Below, piece after piece: positions 1-8,432 of a DNA stretch of 64,000 nucleotides. The DNA is from Myxococcales bacterium. Its GTDB lineage: Bacteria > Myxococcota > Myxococcia > Myxococcales > Myxococcaceae. The stretch is taken from contig JACPVI010000057.1 of assembly GCA_016191815.1 (NCBI GenBank), positions 62,001 through 126,000 of the forward strand, written 5' to 3'. Position 1 is the stretch's first letter. Each line of letters starts with the position of its first letter. The position numbers and the translations under genes are program-made. The notes under the pieces were generated by a model that was not told the origin of the DNA, ran no database searches, and was given only the letters and a program-made list of their open reading frames with translations.

Positions 1-52
1 GCCGCGTCTTGCATCGGCCCGGCACCGGGGCGCGGGCCATCACTCCAATCAC
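1..52 (-). CDS. Partial N-terminus of a DUF2064-type glycosyltransferase
   Basis: Only the first 17 codons are in the window, read leftwards off its edge. Starting from a GTG at 52 they give MIGVMARAPVPGRCKTR. The segment MARAPVPGRCKTR closely matches the conserved N-terminus of the DUF2064/TIGR04282 family of GT-A-fold glycosyltransferases, which usually reads V(M/F)A(K/R)APVPGRVKTRL. The GTG overlaps the TGA of the upstream TPR-zincin gene (GTGA), so the two are probably translationally coupled. An ATG at 40 is an alternative start but would cut into the conserved strand. The family assignment rests on this one motif and on memory, so the substrate cannot be stated. Confidence 0.5.
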   Translation of the reverse strand, partial: MIGVMARAPVPGRCKTR

Positions 53-1116
53 TCCAGCCCGCGCTCCCAGAGGTCCTCCTCGTCCAGCCCGATCAGATGC
101 CCGACCTCGTGCATCACCGTGATGCCGATCTGCTCGATCAGCTCTTCCTTGGTCCCGGCGAAGCGCTCGAGGTTGCGCTGGTAGAGCACGATCGCCGCCG
201 GGAAATGGTCGAACGCCGAGGAGACGCTCCGCTCCCCCACCGGGGTGCCTCGGAAGACCCCCAGGATGCACGGCGAGAGCGGCGGCCGCGAGGCCAGCAG
301 GTCCTCCTCCGAGGGCAGCGCCTCCACCGAGATGTTCACGTTCTCCAGGTGCTTCATCACGTGCGCGGGCAGCCGCGCCACCGCCGCTTCCACTGCGGCA
401 TCGAACTCCGCGTCCGACAGCTCCACCGGCGGCGGGAACTCCTCCGGGGCCAGCCTCCTTCCCCTCGAGAAGCGGCGCTTCGCCTCGCGCAGCTCCCCCC
501 GCCGCTCGGCCAAGAGCCCCAGATAGTGATGCGCCCAGGGCTCGTCCGCCGCCACCGACACCACCTTCTTGAGCTCCCGCTCCGCGGCGTCGAACCGGCA
601 CAGCTCGAACAGCGCGATGCCCCTCTCCAGCGCCGCATCCACCGAGCCGGGATCGATTCTCAGCGCCTCGTCGAGCCGCGCGAGCGCCAGCTCGCACTGG
701 CCAAGCTGGTTCAGCCCGATGCCCTCCAGCAACAGCAGCTCCACACAGAGCTCTCCATCTTCCTTTCCCAGCCGCTTCCGGCCGCGGGCGCACAGGGCGA
801 TGCCCTCCTCCACCATCGAGCGGTCCTCCCCCGGATGGCAGATGAGCAGGTCCGCGAGCCCGAGGAGGATTTCCGGATCCTCCGGCGAAAGCTTCGAGGC
901 CTTCCGGTAGGACGCCTCGGCCGCCTCGGCGTCACCGAGCTCGAGCTGCGAGGCGGCCCGGTAGTGCAGCGCCTCCGCGTTGCCGGGGTGCTCCTCCAAA
1001 GCCTGCTGCGCCAGCGAGAGGACCTGGTCGAAATGGCCCTGCTCGAACTCCTCGGCCGCGCGCTCGAGGAGCGGCGCGATCCTGCCGTCGGCGTCTACCC
1101 GTTCGGACCGATCCAT
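49..1116 (-). CDS. TPR protein with C-terminal zincin-like metallopeptidase domain
   Basis: 355 residues, no signal peptide, probably cytoplasmic. Residues about 20-235 are a series of TPR-type helical pairs (for example around 44-80 and 148-180, with PWAHHYLGLLAE typical of a TPR helix). The last 90 residues resemble the small zincin-like family PF06262. They end with MHEVGHLIGLDEEDL, whose HExxHxxGxDEE pattern supplies two His ligands, the catalytic Glu and trailing acidic residues. That family is annotated as putative Zn peptidases and its substrates are unknown. The TPRs probably recruit a partner. The gene is followed at once by the partial glycosyltransferase gene (overlapping GTGA) and is divergent from the response regulator at 1183. 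Confidence 0.8.
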   Translation of the reverse strand: MDRSERVDADGRIAPLLERAAEEFEQGHFDQVLSLAQQALEEHPGNAEALHYRAASQLELGDAEAAEASYRKASKLSPEDPEILLGLADLLICHPGEDRSMVEEGIALCARGRKRLGKEDGELCVELLLLEGIGLNQLGQCELALARLDEALRIDPGSVDAALERGIALFELCRFDAAERELKKVVSVAADEPWAHHYLGLLAERRGELREAKRRFSRGRRLAPEEFPPPVELSDAEFDAAVEAAVARLPAHVMKHLENVNISVEALPSEEDLLASRPPLSPCILGVFRGTPVGERSVSSAFDHFPAAIVLYQRNLERFAGTKEELIEQIGITVMHEVGHLIGLDEEDLWERGLE

Positions 1117-1182
1117 ATCGCCCCAGATAGAGACCGGGGTGCAGCGTTGTCAACGCGCGGGCAAGCCTGTTAGGACTCCGAC

Positions 1183-1563
1183 GTGGCCCCCGCCAACCAG
1201 CACATCAAGGTCCTGGTGGTCGACGACGACCTCGATCTCTGCTCGTTGATCGCCCGGTTCCTTCGCGGTCACGGCTACACCGTTCTCACCGCTCCCGACG
1301 GCGTCCAGGCGAAGGAGATCCTCCTGCGGGAGCCGATGAACCTCGTCATCACCGACCTCATGATGCCGCACCTGGACGGTATCCGGTTCAGCGAGCAGCT
1401 CAGGGCCCTGCCCCAGTACCAGGACCTGCCGATCATCCTCATCACCGCCTACCCGTCGGACGAGCTGGCCGACAAGGGCATGCGCAAGGGCGTGGCGATG
1501 ACCCTGGCCAAGCCTTTGGACCTGAACAAGCTCCTGGACCTCGTGGGCTTCGCCACGCACTAG
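1183..1563 (+). CDS. Single-domain response regulator (CheY-like receiver)
   Basis: 126 residues made up of one receiver domain and no output domain. Acidic pocket D14-D16 (VVDDD), phosphoacceptor Asp in VITDLMMPHLDG near residue 58, the switch Thr in LITAYP, and the conserved Lys in LAKPLDL are all present, so it should be phosphorylatable. It starts at a GTG with AGGA about 8 bases upstream. The ATG of the secreted protease gene lies 2 bases after its stop, suggesting co-transcription, although a functional link between the two is not obvious. It is probably a phosphorelay shuttle or a CheY-like effector for one of the many histidine kinases in this genome; the cognate kinase cannot be identified from sequence. 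Confidence 0.88.
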   Translation: MAPANQHIKVLVVDDDLDLCSLIARFLRGHGYTVLTAPDGVQAKEILLREPMNLVITDLMMPHLDGIRFSEQLRALPQYQDLPIILITAYPSDELADKGMRKGVAMTLAKPLDLNKLLDLVGFATH

Positions 1564-1565
1564 CG

Positions 1566-2996
1566 ATGCGCGCGCTTGCCCTCGCCCTCGCTGCGCTCGT
1601 CGGCTGCGCGCAAAGGCCCGGCGAGCATGCCGACCCGTCCTTTCGCCGCGACGCCATCCTCGGCGGCACCTCGGATTTCGCCGATCCCGAGGTCTTCATG
1701 ATCGAGATGAGCTACGACGGCGGCGCCTCTCTTTGCACCTCCACCCTGGTCGGCCGGCGCACGCTGCTCACCGCCGCGCACTGCCTCCAGCCGGAGGCCG
1801 GGAGGCTCCCGCGCGTGCGCGCCACCAACCTCACCGCGGCCAGGGATGCGGGGGACTCGGACTTCATCTCCTCTTCCAAGGTGCGGCCCCACCCCGGGTA
1901 CACCTCCGGAGGCTCCTTCGCGAACGACATCGGCCTGGTCTTGCTCGACCGCGCTCCCACCGTCCGGTTCAAGCCCTGGAACCGCGACAGCGTCAGCGGG
2001 CTCCAGCGCCAGCCGGCGCGCCTGGTCGGCTACGGACAGACGAGCGCAGGCGGACGGGACTGGGGCACCAAGCGCTCGGTGGACATCAGCTTCAACGTGG
2101 TCGGCGAGGAGGTCGTCTACGGCACAGTGGAGACCACCGGCACTTGCCAGGGTGACTCCGGGGGGCCGGCGATTCACCCGTGGAACGGCGGCGAGGAGCG
2201 GGTGGTGGCGATCACCTCCTTCGGCCCCGAGGGCTGCGGCCGCGGCTCCTCGGAGCGCGTCGACCGCCACAAGGCCTTCATCGACCAGTGGTTCGCGGAG
2301 AACGAGGATCCGCAGTGCACCGCCGACGCCCAGTGCAAGCAAGGGTGCTCGCCGGCCGATCCCGACTGCCTCTGCCTGGCGGATGGCGCCTGCGGGAGCT
2401 GCCAGAGCCCGGGCACGGATCCGGACTGCCCGGAGAGCTGCGTGCAAAACCAGGTGTGCTCGGTGTCCGCCTGCGCGGACCCCGACTGCCAGCCCTTCGG
2501 GAGCCCCTGCGGCTTCGACGAGCAGTGCCAGACGCGCCGCTGCGTGGCGGATCCGCAGCAACCCTCTTATTGCTCCAAGACCTGCACCACCGCCGCCGAG
2601 TGCGGCTCGGAAATGGAGTGCAGCCAGGGGGTGTGCACCAAGCGTCAGCTTCCGGTGGCCGCGCTCGGCGAGAGCTGCACCCCGGGGCAGACGTTCTGCG
2701 CCAGTCCCTGGGCGGTGTGCACCGGAAGGACAGGCGAGGAGACTTTCTGCCGGCGCCGGTGCCTGGTGACCTCCGACTGCACGCCGGGAGAATGCGCCGA
2801 GGACGCCTCCGGACTGCGGTTCTGCTTGCCCGCGGTGATGGTGAAGAAGATGGGCTCCACCTACGACGCCGCGCCCGGCTGTGCCGCGCTCCCGGTCCCG
2901 AGTGGAGCTTTGGGGGTGCTCGGGGCCTGGCTGCTCGTGCTCCTGCGACGGCGCTGCCGGGTCGAGCCACGAAAGCCCGGCCGCCGGCGATCCTGA
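1566..2996 (+). CDS. Secreted trypsin-like serine protease with Cys-rich region and MYXO-CTERM-like tail
   Basis: 476 residues. An N-terminal hydrophobic stretch ending LVGC (Cys 14) looks like a lipoprotein signal. Residues about 30-245 form an S1-family chymotrypsin-fold domain with an intact triad: His72 in TAAHC, Asp121 in FANDIGLV and Ser198 in GDSGGP. ILGG at 31-34 resembles the mature N-terminus of zymogen-type proteases. Residues about 250-430 contain many Cys residues in short spaced motifs, as in other myxobacterial surface proteins. The C-terminus has a hydrophobic helix (about 448-463) followed by an Arg-rich tail, the layout of MYXO-CTERM sorting signals. Having both a lipobox and a C-terminal anchor is unusual; one of them may not be used. 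Likely an extracellular or surface protease. Confidence 0.87.
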   Translation: MRALALALAALVGCAQRPGEHADPSFRRDAILGGTSDFADPEVFMIEMSYDGGASLCTSTLVGRRTLLTAAHCLQPEAGRLPRVRATNLTAARDAGDSDFISSSKVRPHPGYTSGGSFANDIGLVLLDRAPTVRFKPWNRDSVSGLQRQPARLVGYGQTSAGGRDWGTKRSVDISFNVVGEEVVYGTVETTGTCQGDSGGPAIHPWNGGEERVVAITSFGPEGCGRGSSERVDRHKAFIDQWFAENEDPQCTADAQCKQGCSPADPDCLCLADGACGSCQSPGTDPDCPESCVQNQVCSVSACADPDCQPFGSPCGFDEQCQTRRCVADPQQPSYCSKTCTTAAECGSEMECSQGVCTKRQLPVAALGESCTPGQTFCASPWAVCTGRTGEETFCRRRCLVTSDCTPGECAEDASGLRFCLPAVMVKKMGSTYDAAPGCAALPVPSGALGVLGAWLLVLLRRRCRVEPRKPGRRRS

Positions 2997-3014
2997 ACGC
3001 CTGCGCCGTGGCCA

Positions 3015-3042
3015 TTGACTTTCAGCCGCGAGACTTTAGGTT
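3015..3042 (+). promoter_or_regulatory. Predicted sigma-70-type promoter of groEL
   Basis: TTGACT at 3015-3020 matches the -35 consensus at five of six positions. A weak -10, TAGGTT, lies at 3037-3042 after a 16-base spacer. The -10 overlaps the CIRCE element that begins at 3041, so a bound HrcA repressor would block RNA polymerase directly. The assignment rests on motif position only; no transcription start is known. Confidence 0.55.
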
Positions 3043-3067
3043 AGCGCTCGCTTTGGCCGAGTGCTAA
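3041..3067 (+). promoter_or_regulatory. CIRCE operator (HrcA binding site)
   Basis: The sequence TTAGCGCTC - nine bases - GAGTGCTAA is the CIRCE inverted repeat (consensus TTAGCACTC-N9-GAGTGCTAA) with a single mismatch in the left arm. It lies 43 bases upstream of the groEL start codon and overlaps the predicted -10 region. CIRCE is the binding site of the heat-shock repressor HrcA, so this groEL is predicted to be repressed at normal temperature and induced by heat or unfolded protein. No hrcA gene is in the window. Confidence 0.93.
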
Positions 3068-4741
<1,674 letters not shown>

Positions 4742-4873
4742 CGGGCCTGGCGCGGTCGCGCTCGGAATCGAGCCGATCAGTGACGGGAGGAGAGCTGCCG
4801 GTACCGCACCCGGTTGTTCCCCAGCCTCACCTCTTCACTTCCCCTCGCCGCCTCGTCACCCCTATTCTCCCCT

Positions 4874-4886
4874 CCTCCATCGGAGG
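4874..4886 (+). promoter_or_regulatory. Ribosome-binding site inside a small hairpin, upstream of ketosynthase
   Basis: CCTCC-ATC-GGAGG forms a five-base-pair stem with a three-base loop. The right arm, GGAGG at 4882-4886, is the best Shine-Dalgarno sequence for the ketosynthase ATG at 4896 (9-base spacer). Pairing would partly hide the ribosome-binding site. The remaining 4742-4873 spacer after groEL shows no clear terminator or promoter. Confidence 0.35.
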
Positions 4887-4895
4887 GCCAGGTCC

Positions 4896-6131
4896 ATGTC
4901 CCATCGGCGGGTGGTGATCACCGGGCTCGGAGCGATCTGCCCGATCGCCTGCGGCGCTGAACCTTTCTGGGAAGCCCTGCTCGCCGGCACCAACGGCATG
5001 CGCCCGCTCGAGGGGTTCGATACCTCGGGCTTCCGCACCAAGTACGGCGGCCAGGTCCGAGGCTTCGAGGCGTCCTCGTACTTTCCCGAGCCGAGCGAGC
5101 TCTCCCCCGAGCAGATGGGGCGAGGCTCCCAGTTCGCGGTCGCCGCCACCCGGATGGCCTTCGAGCACGCCCGCCTCGACTGGAAGAAGCTCCATACGGC
5201 CTCGATCGGAGCGAGCCTCGGCACCACCGTCGGGGAATGCAAGGTGCTCGAGGAGATCGACCTCCAGTGGACCCAGGGCGGCCCGGAGTCGGTCGATTCC
5301 AAGCTCTTCGGGCGATACCCCAGCGGAACCGTTCCGATGAACGTGGCCCGCATCTTCGGGCTGCGCGGGCCGAACATGATGATCCCCACCGCCTGCGCGG
5401 CCGGGAACTACGCCATCGGGTTCGGCTACGACGCCATCCGCGAGGGCCGCTGCAAGGCGATGGTGGTCGGTGGGTCCGATCCGTTCTCTCTCACCGCGTT
5501 CGCCGGCTTCAACCGACTGCTCGCCTGCGCGCCGGAGAAGGTCCAGCCCTTCGATCGCAACCGGAAGGGCATGATGGTCAGCGAGGGGGCGGGGGTGCTG
5601 TTGCTCGAGGACCTCTCACACGCGGTGGAGCGCGGAGCGCCGATCGTCGCCGAGCTCTTGGGCTACGGGCTCTCCTGCGACGCGCACCACATGACCCAGC
5701 CCGACCCCGAGGGGCGCTTCGCCGCCCTGAGCACCGCCCGCGCCCTCGAGGCCTCCGGCCGCCGCGCCGAGGAGGTGGACTATTTCTGCGCCCACGGCAC
5801 CGGCACGCCCGCCAACGATCGGGTGGAGTCGATGGTGGTGAAGCAGCTCTTCGGGGACCGGGCCGCCAAGGTCCCGCTGAGCTCGATCAAGTCGATGCTC
5901 GGGCACTGCATGGGTGCCGCCAGCGCGCTCGAGGCGGTGGCTACCGCCCTCGCGGTGAGGCACGACGTCATCCCGCCCACCATCAACTTCGAGACGGCGG
6001 ACCCGGAGTGCGAGGTGGACTGCGTCCCCAACGTGGCGCGGCCCGCGAAGGTGCGCCTGGCCGTCTCCAACGCCTACGGGTTCGGCGGCAACAACGCCTG
6101 CATCGTCGTCGGAAAGTGGGAGGGCGCCTGA
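4896..6131 (+). CDS. Beta-ketoacyl-ACP synthase (FabF/KAS II-like), catalytically intact
   Basis: 411 residues, the usual length for the family. It catalyses decarboxylative Claisen condensation of acyl and malonyl-ACP. The catalytic residues are present: Cys167 in PTACAAGNYAIG, His300 in CAHGTGTP, and Lys332 and His337 in IKSMLGHCMGAAS. The Gly-rich C-terminal strand NAYGFGGNNA is also present. Its stop codon directly abuts the ATG of a second ketosynthase-like gene that lacks the catalytic residues. The arrangement resembles KS-alpha/KS-beta (chain length factor) pairs of type II polyketide and aryl-polyene systems rather than primary fatty acid synthesis. No ACP, ketoreductase or dehydratase gene is adjacent, so the product is unknown. 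It is separated from groEL by 154 bases and is probably transcribed independently. Confidence 0.88.
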   Translation: MSHRRVVITGLGAICPIACGAEPFWEALLAGTNGMRPLEGFDTSGFRTKYGGQVRGFEASSYFPEPSELSPEQMGRGSQFAVAATRMAFEHARLDWKKLHTASIGASLGTTVGECKVLEEIDLQWTQGGPESVDSKLFGRYPSGTVPMNVARIFGLRGPNMMIPTACAAGNYAIGFGYDAIREGRCKAMVVGGSDPFSLTAFAGFNRLLACAPEKVQPFDRNRKGMMVSEGAGVLLLEDLSHAVERGAPIVAELLGYGLSCDAHHMTQPDPEGRFAALSTARALEASGRRAEEVDYFCAHGTGTPANDRVESMVVKQLFGDRAAKVPLSSIKSMLGHCMGAASALEAVATALAVRHDVIPPTINFETADPECEVDCVPNVARPAKVRLAVSNAYGFGGNNACIVVGKWEGA

Positions 6132-7283
6132 ATGGCCGAGCTTCCCGAACTGGTGATCACCGGGATCGCCGCGGTGTCTCCCTTCGGCATCGGGGCCGGG
6201 CCGCTGGGCGAAGGCCTCGCTTCGGGGAAGCCCGCCTTCTCCTCGCTCCGGCTGTTCTCCTCGAGCTTTCCTCCCGGCGTCGCCGCGATGGTGGAGCCCT
6301 TCGAGCCCGGGAAGCTCTTGGGCAAAGGCATTCGGCTGATGGACCGCACCAGCCTCCTCCTGCTCTCCGCCATCGCGCTGGACTTGCGAAAGACCATCGA
6401 CTCCATGGACAAGAGCCGGCTCGGGCTGGTGCTCGGGACCGGCTTCGGGAGCGTCCACGCGATCAGCTCATTCGATCGCACCCGGCTCCTCGAGGGCCCC
6501 GACGGCGTCGAGCCCGGGCTGTTTCCGAACACCGTCTTCAACTGCCCCGCCAGCCAGGCCAACATCCGGTTCGGCATCACCGGCCTCACCTCCACCATCA
6601 GCAACGGCTTCACCGCCGGAATCGACGCGCTGGCCTACGCGCGCTCGGCCATCCTCTGGGGGAGGGCGGACGCGGTTGTGGCCGGCGGCGCCGACGAGCT
6701 GTGCGAAGAGATCTACACCGGCTTTTCTCGCTGCGGCCTGATGTCTCCTTCGGGTAAGTGCGCGCCCCTCTCGCCCGGGCACGATGGCCTGCTGATGGGA
6801 GAGGGGGCGGCGATGGCCCTCCTCGAGACCGCGCAGGCGGCAGAGCGCGCGGGCCGGCGGCCGCTGGCAAGGCTCTCGGGGCTCGCGCAGCGCAGCTCGC
6901 CGATCACCTCCTACTCGGCCGGGCCGCTGGTGGAGGCCACCGTCGAGGCGGTGAACGACGCCCTGGGTCAAGCGGGTGCCGCCGCGGGCGAAGTGGACGC
7001 AATCTTCGCCGGAGCGAACGGCGTCCCGCAGATCGATGACGTCGAGGCGGCCGCCTTCCGCTCGCTCTGGGGAGAGAAGGTCCCGCCGGTCACCGCGGTG
7101 AAAGGGCTCATCGGTGAGTCCTACGGCGCCGGGGCCGCCCTGCAGACCGCCGCCGCGGTGCTCGCCCTCCGGGGAGCGCAGGGTCGCCAGGTCAGGGTCG
7201 CCCTGGTCACCAGCATGGACCTGCACGGCCGCGCCTCTTGCGCGGTGCTGCGGGCGCCGGCTCTTGCGAGCCAAGTCGCCTAG
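6132..7283 (+). CDS. Ketosynthase-like protein lacking Cys-His-His (chain-length-factor-like partner)
   Basis: 383 residues with the thiolase-fold layout of KAS enzymes but altered active site. Aligned with the preceding protein, the nucleophilic Cys position is Phe160 (STISNGFTAG instead of PTACAAG), the first His falls at about Ala295 (FAGANGVP instead of CAHGTGTP), and the second His is Glu329 (KGLIGESYGAG instead of KSMLGHCMGAA). Lys324 and the surrounding glycines are kept. Chain length factors of type II PKS likewise lack the Cys and act as obligate heterodimer partners. The start ATG directly follows the TGA of the active ketosynthase, implying balanced co-translation. I infer a KS-CLF-like heterodimer; the replacement of Cys by Phe rather than Gln makes it a distinct subtype. 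The gene converges with the next one, with their ends overlapping by 4 bases. Confidence 0.8.
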   Translation: MAELPELVITGIAAVSPFGIGAGPLGEGLASGKPAFSSLRLFSSSFPPGVAAMVEPFEPGKLLGKGIRLMDRTSLLLLSAIALDLRKTIDSMDKSRLGLVLGTGFGSVHAISSFDRTRLLEGPDGVEPGLFPNTVFNCPASQANIRFGITGLTSTISNGFTAGIDALAYARSAILWGRADAVVAGGADELCEEIYTGFSRCGLMSPSGKCAPLSPGHDGLLMGEGAAMALLETAQAAERAGRRPLARLSGLAQRSSPITSYSAGPLVEATVEAVNDALGQAGAAAGEVDAIFAGANGVPQIDDVEAAAFRSLWGEKVPPVTAVKGLIGESYGAGAALQTAAAVLALRGAQGRQVRVALVTSMDLHGRASCAVLRAPALASQVA

Positions 7284-8335
7284 GGTAGCCGGGAGAGGTA
7301 GCCGAGCGGCGCGGTGTCGGCCGAGCTGAAGAAGAGCGTCGCGCCGTCGAAGGCGAGGTCGCCGGGACCCGCCCCCTGGGGCCCGACGGGCACCACGAGG
7401 CCGGGCTCGCACAGCGAGGCACGGAGGAAGAAGCGCTCGGAGGCACCCGTGGGAGTCGCGTTCTTGAAGTAGAGGAAGCGGCCCACCCCGAGCAGGCGCG
7501 AGGGCCCCTCCAGCCCTGCGGCCAGCTCCACCGGCTCGCCGCCGGTCCGAGGCGCCGCGAGCACCCGCCCCTGCCCGGAAGCTCCTTCGGACCAGAAGAA
7601 ATGCGTGGCGGTCGCGTGCAGCGAACGGCCGCCCGAGATGTCCCGCAGCCTGGCCGCCGGCGCCGAGCCGTCCAGCTTGACCTCGTAGAGGCCGCTCTCC
7701 GGCGATTCGGAAACCAGGAAGAGCACCGTGCCCGCCTCCGCGAGCACCGCCCGCACCGCCGAGCCGGGCGGCCCCAGGTAGAGCACCGCGCGCGCGCTGC
7801 CGTCCCGCTTCACCCGGAGCAGCGAGTCGAAGCCGGTGGCGAGCGCCACTTCGGCTCCCGAGAGCGCGAGGTCCGTGTCGCCGAACAGGTGGTTGGTGGG
7901 CGCGGGATCCAGCAGGGTCTTCGCGCCGGACTGCTTCGAGATCCGCCACAGCCCATCTCCATCCACCAGGTAGACTGAGTCGGCATCGACGGCGATGGCG
8001 TCGGGTGAGGAGAAACCTTCGGCCAGGGTTTCCAACAGCCCGCCCGCGGTGGCGACTCGCTGAAGCTTCCCCAGGGCCAGGGCCGCCGGCCCGCTCACGG
8101 AGAGGTAGACGTGGGTCCCATCGGTCGCGATGCGCCGCGGAGAGTCGAGGGAGGAGGCCATCGCGGTTCCTTCTCCGCGCAGGCCACCGTCGCAGGCGCC
8201 GGCGCCTCCCAGGCCGCCATCCTCGTGATCGCCGAACGGGTCACCGGAGTCGGCGCCCGCATCGGAGCTGGCCGGCGGGGCCCCGCAGCGGCAGGCGGAC
8301 ACCGAGAGGGCCAGGGCGAGACAGAGCGGGCACAC
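7280..8335 (-). CDS. Putative lipoprotein with beta-propeller-like repeats
   Basis: With a GTG start at 8335 the protein has 351 residues, beginning with the signal VCPLCLALALSVSACRC, where SVSAC is a lipobox. The mature N-terminus is Asp/Gly/Ser-rich (a linker). The rest consists of repeated strands of the type IATDGTHVYLSVSG, IAVDADSVYLVDGDGLWRIS and LHATATHFFWSEG, typical of DUF5050/NHL-like propellers found in myxobacterial secreted proteins. The frame stays open to an ATG at 8425, but that extension would run through an intergenic hairpin repeat and place 30 charged residues before the signal, so the shorter form is preferred. Function unknown; probably a surface-exposed protein-binding or scaffold lipoprotein. 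Confidence 0.72.
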   Translation of the reverse strand: MCPLCLALALSVSACRCGAPPASSDAGADSGDPFGDHEDGGLGGAGACDGGLRGEGTAMASSLDSPRRIATDGTHVYLSVSGPAALALGKLQRVATAGGLLETLAEGFSSPDAIAVDADSVYLVDGDGLWRISKQSGAKTLLDPAPTNHLFGDTDLALSGAEVALATGFDSLLRVKRDGSARAVLYLGPPGSAVRAVLAEAGTVLFLVSESPESGLYEVKLDGSAPAARLRDISGGRSLHATATHFFWSEGASGQGRVLAAPRTGGEPVELAAGLEGPSRLLGVGRFLYFKNATPTGASERFFLRASLCEPGLVVPVGPQGAGPGDLAFDGATLFFSSADTAPLGYLSRLP

Positions 8336-8380
8336 GCGGCGAAATCGCCCGGGGCGCCGCTGATCCCCCTCACCCTGACC

Positions 8381-8400
8381 CTCTCCCTCTCGCGGGAGAG
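8381..8400. repeat. Intergenic hairpin mini-repeat
   Basis: CTCTCCC (8381-8387) pairs perfectly with GGGAGAG (8394-8400) around a six-base loop, within the flanking text CCCTCACCCTGACCCTCTCC. Elements of the form CCTCTCCC...GGGAGAGG are common dispersed intergenic repeats in GC-rich bacteria. It sits between the hybrid kinase (ending 8433) and the lipoprotein start (8335). There it may also act as a weak transcription attenuator. Confidence 0.5.
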
Positions 8401-8432
8401 CGGATTCTGGGGCCACGGCTTGCACGGCCCGG

